Source: Acerihabitans arboris (GTDB lineage Bacteria; Pseudomonadota; Gammaproteobacteria; Enterobacterales; Enterobacteriaceae). Taken from it: 64,000 nt of DNA. Position numbers and translations under genes: made by a program. The notes under the pieces were generated by a model that was not told where the DNA came from, searched no databases, and worked only from the letters and a program-made list of their open reading frames with translations. Location of the stretch: positions 1-64,000 of the forward strand of contig NZ_WUBS01000019.1 in assembly GCF_010131535.1 (NCBI RefSeq), written 5' to 3'. Shown here piece after piece: positions 7,061-15,784 of the stretch. Every line of letters starts with the position of its first letter. Position 1 is the stretch's first letter.

Positions 7061-8887
7061 CTACAACCGGAAGCTGGCAACCAGTTTTTCCAACACCGCC
7101 GACTGATCTTCCAGGGTATTGGCGGCAATAGAAGACTCGGTGACCAATGCGGCGTTCTGCTGAGTGGTGGTATCCAGCTCGCTGATAGCCCGGGCTATCT
7201 GTTCGATGCCGTGGCTTTGCTCTTCCGAGGCCGAGGAAATTTCACCCATGATGTCATTGACCCGCGATACCGAGGCGACGATTTGCTCCATGGTATCTCC
7301 GGCCTGGGCCACCAGTTTGGTGCCCACGTCAATGCGCGAGACGGACTCGCCGATAAGCGTGGCGATCTCTTTCGCCGCCTGCGAGCTGCGTTGCGACAGA
7401 TTGCGCACTTCGCTGGCCACCACCGCGAATCCACGGCCCTGTTCACCGGCGCGCGCCGCTTCCACCGCCGCGTTAAGCGCCAGGATATTGGTCTGGAAGG
7501 CGATGCTGTTGATGACGGCGGTAATATCGGTGATTTTCTTCGAACTTGAAGAGATGTCATCCATGGTCCTGACGACATTTTTCATCACTTCGCCGCCCTG
7601 ATGGGCATTTTGCGTGGCCTCGCCGGCAATCAGGCTGGCATGTTTGGCGTTGTCGGCGTTGTTCTTCACGGTGGAGGTCAGCTCCTCCATGCTGGCGGCG
7701 GTCTCAACCACGGCAGCCGCCTGTTGCTCCGTGCGCGAAGAAAGGTCGGTATTGCCCATGGCGATTTTGGCCGCCGACGAGGCGACGGTGGCGACGCTGT
7801 CGCGCACATCGGAAATAATATGGCGCAGTTTGGCATTCATGCGCGCCATCGCGGCGGTGAGCTGGCCCAGCTCGTCATGGCGGTCTGGCGTTATCGACGC
7901 GGTAAGATCGCCGTTGGCGATGCGCTCGGCGACCGCAAGGTTGCCCAGCACCGGACGGGTGATCTGCCGGGTGATATACCAGGACACCAAAATCCCAAAG
8001 ATCACCGCGATAAGGCCGATGATAATAGTGATGCTTGAGGAGCCATACGCCAACGCGTCATTCTTCTCTTTCACGATATTAATGATGACCTTAACCGCCG
8101 CGCTGCTTTTATCCCCGGCGGTCTTGACGCCATTTTCCGCCGTATTCAAATCTTTATAATCGGTATAATAGATCTCGCTCAGATCTTTATATTTACCAAC
8201 ATAGGCCCACAGGGCATCAAGGTGCGGTTTTTGTTCCGGAGTTAAGCTTACCGCCAAATCGTTGTATTTTTTTTCCGCGGCGGCATAATTTTTTTGCAGC
8301 AAAGACAGCGCCTCATCATTGCCCTTTAACTGCAAATTGTAGGAATTCCCTTTGATTTCAACAAAGGACAAAACAAAATCGTTAAGTTTATTATCCAGAT
8401 CGGTGCCAACAGTCTGGTTGAGCAAGGCGGTTTTGAACGGCCCAATCGCGTCCCGGCCCTGCAGATCGTCTAGTTGCGCGCGGATTTCCACCATTTTTTT
8501 GGAGAAAGTCCCCATGTTTTCCAGTGACTTATTAAAATCACCGAGATATTGGGCAATATTATTCAGGCTTTCCAACGACGCTTTATCCCATGACAGCGCC
8601 TGGGCGTCGCGGGTAAGGGTGGAGGCGTGATCGATAAACCCGGCCATCACCTTGCGGACGGCGTCATCGGAGGTATAAAGATATTTAACGCGATTGATTT
8701 TAACCTGGAACACATCAATATTGATATTATAAATCAGGTTGGTTTTTTCATAAATATCGCGTATTGCTTTAAATCGTTGTACGCTCAACCCTGATGCGAT
8801 AACGACCAAGAGTAAAACAATGCCAAATCCCAAGTAAAGTTTATGGGACACTTTAATGCTGTTTATTTTACTTATTAAACTGGTCAT
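7061..8887 (-). CDS. Methyl-accepting chemotaxis protein (HBM-like sensor)
   Basis: The 608-residue chemoreceptor has a first membrane helix at about 16-37, a large helical periplasmic domain (about 40-285) resembling HBM or four-helix sensors, and a second membrane helix at about 285-308. HAMP follows, then the cytoplasmic signalling domain with the hairpin tip around IAFQTNILALNAAVEAARAG (about 460-480). It ends in ...LEKLVASFRL, without the NWETF-type CheR/CheB tether. It signals through CheW/CheA to the flagellar motor. A sigma-28 promoter lies about 70 bases upstream, so it belongs with the late flagellar genes. The ligand is unknown. Confidence 0.9.
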   Translation of the reverse strand: MTSLISKINSIKVSHKLYLGFGIVLLLVVIASGLSVQRFKAIRDIYEKTNLIYNINIDVFQVKINRVKYLYTSDDAVRKVMAGFIDHASTLTRDAQALSWDKASLESLNNIAQYLGDFNKSLENMGTFSKKMVEIRAQLDDLQGRDAIGPFKTALLNQTVGTDLDNKLNDFVLSFVEIKGNSYNLQLKGNDEALSLLQKNYAAAEKKYNDLAVSLTPEQKPHLDALWAYVGKYKDLSEIYYTDYKDLNTAENGVKTAGDKSSAAVKVIINIVKEKNDALAYGSSSITIIIGLIAVIFGILVSWYITRQITRPVLGNLAVAERIANGDLTASITPDRHDELGQLTAAMARMNAKLRHIISDVRDSVATVASSAAKIAMGNTDLSSRTEQQAAAVVETAASMEELTSTVKNNADNAKHASLIAGEATQNAHQGGEVMKNVVRTMDDISSSSKKITDITAVINSIAFQTNILALNAAVEAARAGEQGRGFAVVASEVRNLSQRSSQAAKEIATLIGESVSRIDVGTKLVAQAGDTMEQIVASVSRVNDIMGEISSASEEQSHGIEQIARAISELDTTTQQNAALVTESSIAANTLEDQSAVLEKLVASFRL

Positions 8888-8958
8888 AATTACTTTCCAT
8901 ATAAAATGTCACCTATTCCAAATATGTCATATGTGAGAAAAATAGATGTTCAGTATCG

Positions 8959-8985
8959 TTATCGGCAATATCACCGGGTCCTTTA
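8959..8985 (-). promoter_or_regulatory. Sigma-28 (FliA) promoter of the chemoreceptor gene
   Basis: On the minus strand TAAAGGAC (8985-8978), an 11-base spacer and GCCGATAA (8966-8959) match the FliA consensus TAAAGTTT-N11-GCCGATAA: the -10 is perfect and five of eight bases of the -35 match. The start codon is at 8887. Confidence 0.85.
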
Positions 8986-9455
8986 GGCTATTTTGCATAA
9001 GATGACAGCGTCAGGGATTAAAATGCCGGCAATCGGCCATTTCACAGCGGTAGAGGATGAATAAAGGAGAATTAATAGCCATCACGGCAAATGACGGCGT
9101 GTTTCAGCAAAGAATATCCTGGCAAAATCAGGCTGCTCAGCGCGCTTTATTGGGCGTTTGCATATAAATATACCGTCAAATGTCCATATCCAGGCGGCTT
9201 TATCCAAAGGGGATTAAATATAAGGGAAATAGTATTCTATGTCGTATATAAGCCTAGTATACATGATGAATATATAAATAATTATTAAGTATAAATATAT
9301 GTGTAAATAAATATCGTGGTATCTGTTTAAATTTAATCATTGTCATTAATAACCTGGCTCTTTTCCGCCTGATATCACATTTCGGTTGTCTTTTCCCCTC
9401 CTTCGGCAGGAGTGGCTATACTAAAAGTCTATGTTGAACATACCGGAGGATAAAC
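8986..9455. other. Gene-free AT-rich interval
   Basis: Between the chemoreceptor promoter and osmC I see no convincing gene. The part 9225-9310 is very AT-rich, with several TATA-like strings. A 65-codon ORF at 9091-9288 lacks a ribosome binding site and any familiar motif. The osmC promoter should lie near 9400-9440, and a GGAGGA ribosome binding site is at 9444-9449. Confidence 0.5.
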
Positions 9456-9887
9456 ATGACCATTCATAAACACGGACAGGCTCACTGGGAAGGCGACATC
9501 AAGCAGGGCAAGGGCACCATTTCCACGGAAAGCGGCGCGCTAAGCGAGCAGCCTTATGGATTCAACACCCGTTTTGAGGGCAAAGCCGGCACCAATCCTG
9601 AAGAACTTATCGGCGCCGCCCACTCGGCCTGTTTTTCAATGGCGTTGTCCCTGATGCTGGGTGAGAAGGGCTACGTGCCACAAAGCATTGATACCAAAGC
9701 CGATGTCTCACTGGATAAGGTGGATGGCGGCTATGGCATCACTAAAATCGCCCTGGATAGCAGCGTGGTTTTGCCGGGTATCGACAAGCAGGAATTTGAC
9801 GCAATTATCAAACAGGCTAAAGAAAACTGCCCGGTGTCCAAGGTCCTCAAGGCCGAGATTACCCTGAATTACCAGTTGAAAAACTAA
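9456..9887 (+). CDS. osmC: OsmC, organic hydroperoxide peroxidase
   Basis: The 143-residue protein matches E. coli OsmC in length and in its blocks: MTIHKHGQAHWEGDIKQGKG at the start, GTNPEELIGAAHSACFSMAL with the first redox cysteine (about residue 59), and NCPVSKVL with the second (about 125). OsmC detoxifies organic hydroperoxides in the cytoplasm as a homodimer using the two cysteines. It is a single gene with a strong GGAGGA ribosome binding site. Osmotic or stationary-phase control is known for E. coli osmC but I did not identify the elements here. Confidence 0.93.
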   Translation: MTIHKHGQAHWEGDIKQGKGTISTESGALSEQPYGFNTRFEGKAGTNPEELIGAAHSACFSMALSLMLGEKGYVPQSIDTKADVSLDKVDGGYGITKIALDSSVVLPGIDKQEFDAIIKQAKENCPVSKVLKAEITLNYQLKN

Positions 9888-10015
9888 GCGTAGAACAAGA
9901 ATATTCCGTGGTACGATATCTTATCCCCGTCTATGATGGCGGGGTTCCTATCACTGCTTTTTTCCCCTCTGTGTTTCTTCGGGATTGACCTGCAAACCCT
10001 TCTCTCATCGTGCTG

Positions 10016-10093
10016 CCTGAACCTGAACCTGAACCTGAACCTGAACCTGAACCTGAACCTGAACCTGAACCTGCACCTGCACCTGCACCTGCG
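10016..10093. repeat. Hexanucleotide tandem repeat upstream of psiE
   Basis: Nine perfect CCTGAA units (10016-10069) are followed by three CCTGCA units and one CCTGCG unit (10070-10093). The repeat lies in the osmC-psiE gap, about 55 bases upstream of the CRP site. In the psiE frame it would read as repeated Pro-Glu, then Pro-Ala, but no good start precedes it. Such a perfect microsatellite is likely to vary in copy number between isolates. Confidence 0.9.
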
Positions 10094-10149
10094 GCGATCG
10101 GCTCAATGCTGCCGCCTCGGCTGGCTGCTGTAGCGTTGCAAGATTGTAA

Positions 10150-10165
10150 TGTGATCTATATCACA
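10150..10165. promoter_or_regulatory. CRP-binding site of psiE
   Basis: TGTGATCTATATCACA is a perfect TGTGA-N6-TCACA CRP site. A -10-like TATGCT follows at 10177-10182, so the site covers the -35 region. That fits the negative effect of cAMP-CRP described for E. coli psiE. I did not find a clear Pho box. Confidence 0.8.
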
Positions 10166-10225
10166 CTAAAACATGCTATGCTGATCGGTCTTTCCGCAAG
10201 GAAACTATCACGACGAGGTATGGGT

Positions 10226-10624
10226 ATGATTACCGGTATGCGTATAGCAACCGTGCTGCAGATGATTTTGAATATTGGCCTGCTGTTCCTGGCGCTGATC
10301 CTGATCGTCTTTATGGGTAAGGAAACCTTTTTGCTGGCCAAGGTGTTGCTGGTGACCGGCGAGCTGGCGTCTTACTACCAGATGATTGAAGGTATTGTCA
10401 TCTATTTCCTGTATTTCGAGTTTATCGCGCTGATTGTGAAGTACTTTCAGTCCGGCTATCACTTTCCGCTGCGCTACTTCGTCTATATCGGCATTACCGC
10501 GATTATCCGCCTGATTATTGTCGACCACAAAGATCCGCAGGATACGCTGTATTATTCGGCCGCCATCCTGATCCTGGTGGTGACGCTATGGCTGGTCAAC
10601 AGTAACCGCCTGAAACGCGAATAA
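10226..10624 (+). CDS. psiE: PsiE, phosphate-starvation-inducible membrane protein
   Basis: The 132-residue product contains the hallmark PsiE stretch [15 protein letters not shown] followed by [15 protein letters not shown] and [10 protein letters not shown], and ends NSNRLKRE as in E. coli PsiE (136 aa). Four membrane segments are visible (about 8-28, 48-68, 78-98, 105-125). Function is unknown; the E. coli gene responds to phosphate starvation and cAMP-CRP. The start is set at ATG 10226 because GAGG lies seven bases upstream. Earlier in-frame starts lack a ribosome binding site. Confidence 0.9.
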   Translation: MITGMRIATVLQMILNIGLLFLALILIVFMGKETFLLAKVLLVTGELASYYQMIEGIVIYFLYFEFIALIVKYFQSGYHFPLRYFVYIGITAIIRLIIVDHKDPQDTLYYSAAILILVVTLWLVNSNRLKRE

Positions 10625-10666
10625 CGGGCCGGCCGGGCGGCATAGCGCTGCCGGACGGTGTAAAGT

Positions 10667-10703
10667 AAAAAAGCCTGCCGAAAATATCAAATATCGGCGG
10701 GCT
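10667..10703 (-). terminator. Rho-independent terminator of katA
   Basis: On the minus strand AGCCCGCCGA pairs with TCGGCAGGCT (10703-10694 with 10681-10672, one mismatch) and is followed by TTTTTT (10672-10667). It lies about 50 bases after the katA stop. It may also act on psiE from the other side. Confidence 0.75.
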
Positions 10704-10753
10704 GGTGCACGGAGATTTTTGCGGCCTGAGTGATTTGGCCCCGCCAATCCCCC

Positions 10754-12232
10754 TTAGCCGGTAATTAACCACTCGCCCGAGGCGCCGGACAGCTCAATCC
10801 CCAGCCCGTCGGCCACGCCCTTACCGTAATCGGCGTCGGCTTTCAGGAAATGCGCAATCTGGCGCGTCTGCACCTCGCGGCTGACCGACCCCATCGCGCG
10901 GATAATATTCATGATCAGCAGGTTTTTTTGCTCCGCGCTCATCAAGCGGAACAAATCGCCGGCCTGGCTGTAATAATCATCGTCGAGCCGGTGGTCGTAA
11001 CGATCGGCCGCGCCGCTGAAGTTCAGCGCCGGTTCACGGTACGCCGGGGTTTGTTTCGGCGCGTCGGCATAACTGTTCGGCTCATAATTGGGCGCGGACC
11101 CGCCATTGCCGTCAAAGCGCATCGACCCGTCGCGCTGGTAGTTATGATAAGGACACTGCGGCGCGTTTACCGGCAACTGCTGGTAGTTGGTGCCGACGCG
11201 GTAACGCTGGGCGTCGGCATAAGCAAAAATGCGGCCCTGCAGCATCTTATCCGGCGACAGGCCGATGCCCGGCACCACGTTGCTGGGAGCAAACGCCGCC
11301 TGTTCCACTTGCGCAAAGTAGTTTTCCGGGTTGCGGTTCAGCTCGAAGATACCCACCTCTTGCAGCGGATACTCTTTTTGCGGCCAGACCTTGGTGACAT
11401 CAAATGGATTGACCGCCCGGTTGGCCGCTTCCAGCTCGTTCATCACCTGTATGCATACGCGCCAACGCGGGAAATCGCCCCGTTCGATGGCACTGAATAA
11501 ATCGCGCTGGGCATAATCCGGATCGGTGCCCGCCAGCCGGCTTGCCTCCTCCGGCGCCAGGTTTTTAATCCCCTGCAGGGTTTTAAAATGCCATTTAACA
11601 AAGGTACGTTCGCCGGCGGCGTTGATCAGGCTGTAGGTATGGCTGCCGAAACCGTGCATAAAGCGATAACCGTCCGGGATGCCCCGATCGGAGAATAAAA
11701 TCGTCACCTGATGCAGCGACTCAGGCGACAGCGACCAAAAGTCCCACATCATTTGCGGCGATTTAAGGTTGGTTTCGGGGTTGCGTTTTTGGGTATGGAT
11801 AAAATCGGGAAATTTGAGCGGATCGCGGATAAAGAACACCGGCGTATTGTTGCCGACAATATCCCAGTTGCCCTCTTCGGTATAAAACTTCAGGGCAAAA
11901 CCGCGCGGATCGCGCTCGGTATCCGCCGAGCCGCGCTCGCCGCCGACGGTGGAAAAACGCAGGAAAATAGGGGTTTCCTTGCCAACCGCCGAGAACGGCG
12001 ACGCCACCGTCAGGCGGCTGATATCCCGGGTGACCCGAAAGGTGCCGAACGCGGCGGAGCCTTTGGCGTGGACGCGGCGCTCGGGAATCACCTCGCGGTT
12101 AAAGTGCGCCAGTTTTTCAATTAAATGAAAATCATCAAGGGTCAATGGGCCGCGCGGGCCGGCTGAGCGGGAATTCTGGTTATCGGCGACGGGAATACCG
12201 CCGGCGGTGGTTAACGGCTTCTCTGGTTTCAT
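10754..12232 (-). CDS. katA: Monofunctional haem catalase
   Basis: This 492-residue small-subunit (clade 3 type) catalase breaks hydrogen peroxide into water and oxygen. Visible residues are the distal histidine in [12 protein letters not shown] (His55), the distal asparagine in [12 protein letters not shown] (about 128) and the proximal haem tyrosine in [14 protein letters not shown] (Tyr338). The characteristic N-terminal [16 protein letters not shown] is present. It is a single-gene unit with its own terminator. An inverted repeat resembling an OxyR site lies upstream (12315-12329). Confidence 0.95.
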   Translation of the reverse strand: MKPEKPLTTAGGIPVADNQNSRSAGPRGPLTLDDFHLIEKLAHFNREVIPERRVHAKGSAAFGTFRVTRDISRLTVASPFSAVGKETPIFLRFSTVGGERGSADTERDPRGFALKFYTEEGNWDIVGNNTPVFFIRDPLKFPDFIHTQKRNPETNLKSPQMMWDFWSLSPESLHQVTILFSDRGIPDGYRFMHGFGSHTYSLINAAGERTFVKWHFKTLQGIKNLAPEEASRLAGTDPDYAQRDLFSAIERGDFPRWRVCIQVMNELEAANRAVNPFDVTKVWPQKEYPLQEVGIFELNRNPENYFAQVEQAAFAPSNVVPGIGLSPDKMLQGRIFAYADAQRYRVGTNYQQLPVNAPQCPYHNYQRDGSMRFDGNGGSAPNYEPNSYADAPKQTPAYREPALNFSGAADRYDHRLDDDYYSQAGDLFRLMSAEQKNLLIMNIIRAMGSVSREVQTRQIAHFLKADADYGKGVADGLGIELSGASGEWLITG

Positions 12233-12314
12233 GGCTGGTTCCCTGTAATCATGGCGATAGGGTAAGTGCTCTCCACGTTAAAGCGAAGCGGCAGATATGG
12301 CTAGCCTATTAAAA

Positions 12315-12329
12315 CTATCGAGTCGATAG
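12315..12329. promoter_or_regulatory. Candidate OxyR-type operator upstream of katA
   Basis: CTATCGAGTCGATAG is an almost perfect inverted repeat containing the T-N11-A motif of LysR-type regulators. It is flanked by further CTAT/ATAG quarter sites (CCTATT to the left, CCATAG to the right), as in OxyR sites. It lies about 85 bases upstream of the katA start. The remaining gap up to 12566 shows no gene. Confidence 0.5.
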
Positions 12330-12566
12330 CCATAGCCTTTGACATTGTTAGAGATAGGCGATGGCCCGCCCGGGTTTCACCACATCCGCAGTGATAGAAA
12401 CTATGGGAGACCACAGTGGTTATCCCTTTTCCTGTTGCGATAAGTCATGATCAAGCTGCTTGCCAATATTAGCTTAGGGGTTAAATATCTAGACGGCAGT
12501 GTAAATGTGACAGCAATTGCGCTGGAAAGGGTACACAGGCCCGCGCATGGCGGGCAGGGTTGACGG

Positions 12567-13877
12567 CTATTTGGCGGTAAGTTTATCCAGAAACGCCAGG
12601 CTCCGGCGCCAGGAATCCTCCGAGGCGTGCGCATTGGCGGCGGGGGTGCCGCCGGCGGCCATAATGATGCCCGAGACCGCATGGGGTTTATCGATTAGCG
12701 TGGCCGGCACATAGGGTGTGGCGATGCCATGCCCGGCGGCGGGGTAATCGAGATGTTTAACCGGGTATGGATAGGCGTGGTCGTTTAGCTGTTCCGTTAT
12801 ATGGCGACAATAGTCGGTGGACGGCCAGAATCCGTCGTCGCCGCCGGAAATCACCAGCACCGGGCAACGCATATTTTCCACGTGGATGCGCGCGGCCGCC
12901 ACCGCATCGGCATTTTGCTGGGCGTGGACAAACGCCGCCGCCTGGCGCCTTGGCTGCGCGGCGCGGTCAATCGCGCGCCAGCGTTGCGCCGCCTCGTTAT
13001 CCCGCCAGACAATCGGCAGCGGCTTGCCCTGGTAAACCCAGCAGGGCGCAAAGCGGCTTTCCCCCGGCCGTCCCGCCGCCAGCACGCCGTGGATCACCGA
13101 GCTGGGCACGTAGGCGATAACCGCGGAAACCCGTTCGGGAAAGGTGGCGGCCAGCAGCAGGGATAATTCCCCGCCGCGCGACTGGCCGCTGACCGCGACA
13201 AAGCCTGCGCGCGGCCGCAGCCGCTCGCGTGCCCAGGTCAGGGCGGCGGCGAAATACTCCAGCGGCGTGGCGGAAATATGGGACGGCAGGCCCGGCGCGC
13301 CGAAATATCCCAGCGCCAGCGCCGCATACCCCCTGGAAGCCCATAACGCGGCGCGCTGATGATTGAGACCGCCGCCGGAGCCGTTAAGATAGATGACCAC
13401 CGGATGCGGCCCCGGCGTGCCGGGCGTATAAAGCGCGCCGACCAGGCCCGCTTCATCAATCTGGCGATAGGTGACGTTATCGGCAATAAATTGCTGCGCC
13501 AGTCGTGTGTCAACCTGGACCGGCCCTGTATCCGCCCCGGCGGCGCGGCCTGTCGCGCGCAGCCTCACCGCTACTGGCGCAATGACCGCCGGGTAACCGG
13601 TGCCGCCCGTCGGCGCCGAAACCTGCCGTTGCGACCAGAGCAGGCCCTGGCCGTCGACCCCCTGGTAATCACCGGCAATCGGGGCGTCGCGCCGCAAATC
13701 CAGCGTGCCGTCATCCGCGGCGACAAACTGGGCGCGGCTGCGCCAGGCCGCGCCGTCGCCGCTCCGGGACGTGGCTTCAAGTTCCACCGTGGCGCCGGGA
13801 AGGAAACCGGTCAAACGAATCTTTCGCGGTTCATCCACCAGGGCGACGGCGGGTGTAACGGTCAGGGTCACGGGCAT
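12567..13877 (-). CDS. Acyl-CoA thioesterase/BAAT-like alpha-beta hydrolase
   Basis: The 436-residue protein has an N-terminal beta-sandwich like the thioester-hydrolase N domain (about 1-130, MPVTLTVTPAVALVDEPRKI). A C-terminal alpha/beta-hydrolase domain of the BAAT/dienelactone type follows. Candidate catalytic residues are Ser in VSGQSRGGEL (about 234), Asp in SGGDDGFWPS and His in YPAAGHGIATPYVP. Relatives hydrolyse acyl-CoA thioesters or conjugate acyl groups, but the bacterial substrates are mostly unknown. It is the last gene of the ABC importer operon, two bases after the binding-protein gene, so it may process the imported compound. Confidence 0.75.
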   Translation of the reverse strand: MPVTLTVTPAVALVDEPRKIRLTGFLPGATVELEATSRSGDGAAWRSRAQFVAADDGTLDLRRDAPIAGDYQGVDGQGLLWSQRQVSAPTGGTGYPAVIAPVAVRLRATGRAAGADTGPVQVDTRLAQQFIADNVTYRQIDEAGLVGALYTPGTPGPHPVVIYLNGSGGGLNHQRAALWASRGYAALALGYFGAPGLPSHISATPLEYFAAALTWARERLRPRAGFVAVSGQSRGGELSLLLAATFPERVSAVIAYVPSSVIHGVLAAGRPGESRFAPCWVYQGKPLPIVWRDNEAAQRWRAIDRAAQPRRQAAAFVHAQQNADAVAAARIHVENMRCPVLVISGGDDGFWPSTDYCRHITEQLNDHAYPYPVKHLDYPAAGHGIATPYVPATLIDKPHAVSGIIMAAGGTPAANAHASEDSWRRSLAFLDKLTAK

Positions 13878-13879
13878 GA

Positions 13880-14965
13880 TCAGTTTTCCTCCAACTTAGC
13901 AACGCGGGCCTGCTGCCGCACGGCCTGTTTATCGAAATCATTGATATCGTTTACCAGCGCATTGGTGAAAATGTTGTCCAACGGCACGCTGGCCGTATCG
14001 AGTTCGCCTGCGTTATGCATCAACGTGACATAACGGGCGATGGCGCCGGTATCGTATTGACCCGGCACCACCGGCTGGCCTTCAGGAGTATAAAGGGTGC
14101 GTTTTAACCGGCGCTCCAGCAGGAATACCGACTCTTTCAGTTTGGCCTGGTACACCCCGGCGGCGGGTTTTAATTCCGGCTGCGCCCGCCAGAAGGTCTG
14201 GACGCAGAAGGCGGGATTGGCCTCGCAGGCCAGGGTGGCCTTGGTGATGGCGCGGCCAAAACCAACCAGCATGGCGCGGCGATCGCGCAGGGTATCGTTA
14301 TGGGCGATAAACCCGTTGCCCACCATGGCGGCGAATTCGGGCGGATAAGATAAGCGGCGGATTTTGGTGCCGCTTTGCTCCAGCATGTCATGCCAGCTTT
14401 GGTTAAAGTTCAGCGCGTCGACGCGGCCTTCCTTCAGGGCCAGGAAACCGGCGCCGAGCGCCCCGGTGGCCACGATCTGCACATCTTGATCAGGGTTTAA
14501 CCCCTGGCTGGCCAATACGGCGCGGGTTTGCGGGATCGAGGCCCAGGTCAGGGCGCCGACGCCGATTTTTTTACCTTTCAGATCGGCCAGGGACTTGATG
14601 GGGGAACCGTCCAACACCGCCAGTTCCATGCCGCCCGAGGGGCGGGCATTATAGAAAAACTGCACCGGCAACGGTTTTTTGCCGGCAGCATAAGACGCCA
14701 GCACCGGTTCCGGCATGGGGAAGCCGATATCGATTTTTTTGCTGTTAACCTGCGGCAGCAGGGCGCCGGCGCCCTGGAACACGATGGTTTTCACCGCCAG
14801 GTTCTCCGCCCGGAAATAGCCGAGCTTATCGGCGGCGCTGTAGATACTGCCGTCGACCACGGTTTGGGGAATATTCAGCCCCACGACGATCTGCTCTTCC
14901 GCCCGGGCCGCCAGGCTGAATGACAGATAAAAAAATGCGCTGAAAACATAACGACGCTTATTCAT
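13880..14965 (-). CDS. ABC importer periplasmic binding protein (SsuA/TauA/NMT1 type)
   Basis: The 361-residue protein has a Sec signal peptide (MNKRRYVFSAFFYLSFSLAARAEE, cleavage after about residue 22). The NMT1/SsuA-like periplasmic fold follows: GLNIPQTVVDGSIYSAADKLGYF and DIGFPMPEPVLASYAAGK near the start, then LADLKGKKIGVGALT and GRVDALNFNQSWHDML. Proteins of this fold bind small organic anions such as sulfonates, nitrate or pyrimidine precursors. I cannot fix the ligand. The gene follows the permease gene by 36 bases and is in one operon with the ATPase, permease and hydrolase genes. Confidence 0.85.
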   Translation of the reverse strand: MNKRRYVFSAFFYLSFSLAARAEEQIVVGLNIPQTVVDGSIYSAADKLGYFRAENLAVKTIVFQGAGALLPQVNSKKIDIGFPMPEPVLASYAAGKKPLPVQFFYNARPSGGMELAVLDGSPIKSLADLKGKKIGVGALTWASIPQTRAVLASQGLNPDQDVQIVATGALGAGFLALKEGRVDALNFNQSWHDMLEQSGTKIRRLSYPPEFAAMVGNGFIAHNDTLRDRRAMLVGFGRAITKATLACEANPAFCVQTFWRAQPELKPAAGVYQAKLKESVFLLERRLKRTLYTPEGQPVVPGQYDTGAIARYVTLMHNAGELDTASVPLDNIFTNALVNDINDFDKQAVRQQARVAKLEEN

Positions 14966-15001
14966 AAAATAGAGGGCCTCGATGACTTATCAAACCGACC
15001 G

Positions 15002-15784
15002 TTACCGCACCGTGCGCGTATCATCGGCGCGGGGTGCTTCCCAAAAAACCAGGCGCCGGTGCAGCCAGCGCACGCTTTGCGAACCGATAACGCCTATCAC
15101 CGCCAGCAGGAACACGCCGGCAAACATGGTGCCGACGTTTAAATTCGCCGCGGCGGCGCCAATCATGTAACCCAGCCCGGCCTCCGACGACACCAGTTCG
15201 CCCACCACGGCGCCGATCAGCGCCAGCGCGATGCCTATCTGCAGGCCGGCAAAAATATCCCCGGCCACCGACGGCAGCTTGACGTGGCGGAAGATATACC
15301 AGCGGGACGCGGAAAATGCCCGGCAGGCGTCAATCAGGTCGGCATCCACCCGCTTAAAGCCCACCAGGGTATTAATAAACAACGGGAAAAAGCATAACAA
15401 CACCACCAGCACCACCTTGGAGGCGATGCCAAAGCCGAACCAGACCAAAATCAGCGGCGCCAGGGCCACCTTTGGCGTTGACTGCACGGCCACCAGCAGG
15501 GGATAAACGAACTTTTCAAAGGTGGCGGATTCCGCCAGCGCGGCGCCGGCGAGCAACGCAAAGCCGCTGCCCAATGCATAACCAATCAGCGTGGCCGACA
15601 GGGTATAACCGATATGCTTCCAGATGATGCCCTGGCGGAACAGGTCCACCAGGGTGGTCCAAACCTCGGCCGGGGCGGGTAAAATATATTCCGGGATACT
15701 CCACAGGCTGACGGACAGCTGCCATATCGCCAGCAGCACGGCCAAGGTCACCAGCGGGTAAATTATCGACAGGATGCGGTTCAC
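15002..15784 (-). CDS. ABC importer permease (SsuC/TauC type)
   Basis: The 260-residue inner-membrane protein has about six hydrophobic segments. The binding-protein-dependent permease signature is near the centre (DLIDACRAFSASRWYIFRHVKLPSVAGDIFAGLQIG). The start is set at GTG 15784 because it overlaps the TGA of the ATPase gene (GTGA) and has GGAG upstream; an earlier in-frame start would overlap by 40 bases. It forms the translocation path together with the neighbouring ATPase. Confidence 0.85.
   Translation of the reverse strand: MNRILSIIYPLVTLAVLLAIWQLSVSLWSIPEYILPAPAEVWTTLVDLFRQGIIWKHIGYTLSATLIGYALGSGFALLAGAALAESATFEKFVYPLLVAVQSTPKVALAPLILVWFGFGIASKVVLVVLLCFFPLFINTLVGFKRVDADLIDACRAFSASRWYIFRHVKLPSVAGDIFAGLQIGIALALIGAVVGELVSSEAGLGYMIGAAAANLNVGTMFAGVFLLAVIGVIGSQSVRWLHRRLVFWEAPRADDTRTVR

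Noticed and set aside
9091-9288. 65-codon ORF upstream of osmC
   Set aside because: No ribosome binding site, no family and an AT-rich random-looking composition.
10010-10225. N-terminal Pro-Glu extension of PsiE through the hexanucleotide repeat
   Set aside because: It is in frame but begins with a GTG lacking a ribosome binding site; the CRP site and -10 element lie inside it and GAGG fits ATG 10226.
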